Shown in pieces: positions 63,451 to 64,000 of a stretch of 64,000 bases of DNA. Every line of letters starts with the position of its first letter. The stretch's first letter is position 1. Made by a program: the position numbers and the translations under genes. The DNA is from Mesaphorura yosii (Eukaryota; Arthropoda; Collembola; Poduromorpha; Tullbergiidae), in contig WIXG01000202.1 of the NCBI GenBank assembly GCA_009869945.1, positions 62,001-126,000 of the forward strand. The letters run 5' to 3'. The notes beneath the pieces were generated by a model, which had not been told where the DNA came from, did no database searches, and saw only the letters and a list, made by a program, of their open reading frames with translations.

Positions 63451-64000
63451 GTCGAAATTAGGCGAATCTTGTAATATACATCAAAAATATAAATCTCGTC
63501 CCTGCCGGACAGTGTCCACTAATTTAATGCGAGATCATCACTAAACTGCTAAATTACTGAATACACTGATGATATTAGGCTATCAGGTGATAGATCGGGC
63601 GATATCCTGCAATTTCGCACCATATGGAATGAATCTTGGACATTCCAGCGTGCACGGCACGGCACTTGAAGAGCACGGTAATTTATTGACATGCAGAGTA
63701 GAACGCAGTAAAGTAGGAATTGCCAGTCTTCATTTCTTCATTTCCAGTTCCAGCAGATTCGACTCGGAGTTTGCGTTTGTGTCGGGTATCGATTTTTGCG
63801 TAGGCTCGTGTCTCGTGTCTTCTGCGTTGTGAAACTCCGGGCTTCTTTGTTTTGACTGCACTGCACTGCCAACTTGACCGGACGTCTGTCAACAAACTTA
63901 ATGTGTTTCTGTTTCAGTTCAGTCGTGGACTCGTGACGGACTCAACGTTTAACACTGGCATTGAGCTTACTAGAAGACGAAGAGCAGAGGACATTTAAAT
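63451..64000. other. Upstream region of SGSM3
   Basis: The last 550 bp lie 5' of the SGSM3 ATG and should contain its leader and promoter. No TATA-initiator pair, coding frame with a recognisable product, RNA gene or repeat was seen. Confidence 0.45.

Overview
This window is animal nuclear DNA. Coding exons are GC-rich, introns are mostly 60-150 bp with GT-AG borders, and the intergenic DNA is AT-rich and full of short reiterated words. Gene content points to an arthropod: an insect-like Lar receptor phosphatase, a Methuselah-type GPCR, a receptor tyrosine kinase that looks most like Torso, and an astacin-like/DM9 protein. A non-dipteran insect or a crustacean seems most likely, but I cannot name the species. 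I rebuilt ten protein-coding genes exon by exon, checking that splice phase carried the family alignment across every junction. All homology statements are from memory of the families; no database search was run.

Layout. 1-6.5 kb (+): the 3' part of Lar (FN3 repeats, membrane span, two phosphatase domains). 7.5-10.4 kb (-): a two-exon cysteine-rich Methuselah-like GPCR. 14.4-18.3 kb (+): a germline-type Tudor protein with an RG-rich start and a cysteine cluster. 18.8-19.3 kb (-): V-ATPase subunit e, tail to tail with the Tudor gene. 20.3-22.1 kb (-): a sphingomyelin-synthase-family enzyme. 26.9-32.5 kb (-): MMS19, head to head with DECR (2,4-dienoyl-CoA reductase, +, 33.1-35.3 kb) across a 543-bp shared promoter interval. 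41.9-51.8 kb (+): a 16-exon Torso-like receptor tyrosine kinase carrying a TA-flanked MITE in intron 14. 52.4-53.9 kb (-): a membrane-anchored protein joining an astacin fold, which has lost all its zinc ligands, to DM9 repeats. 55.6-63.5 kb (-): SGSM3 (TBC-SH3-RUN), whose second intron contains a complete same-strand Bub3-like WD40 gene and whose fifth intron holds a 1.85-kb inverted-repeat insertion.

The genes are mainly unrelated housekeeping and signalling genes rather than one pathway: adhesion and tyrosine phosphorylation signalling (Lar, Torso-like), small-GTPase control (SGSM3), spindle checkpoint or mRNP function (Bub3-like), Fe-S protein maturation (MMS19), lipid metabolism (DECR, sphingomyelin synthase), proton pumping (V-ATPase e) and probably piRNA biology (Tudor). 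The least conventional items are the pseudo-astacin/DM9 fusion, the nested Bub3-like gene, two GC-AG introns in SGSM3, and the two mobile insertions.
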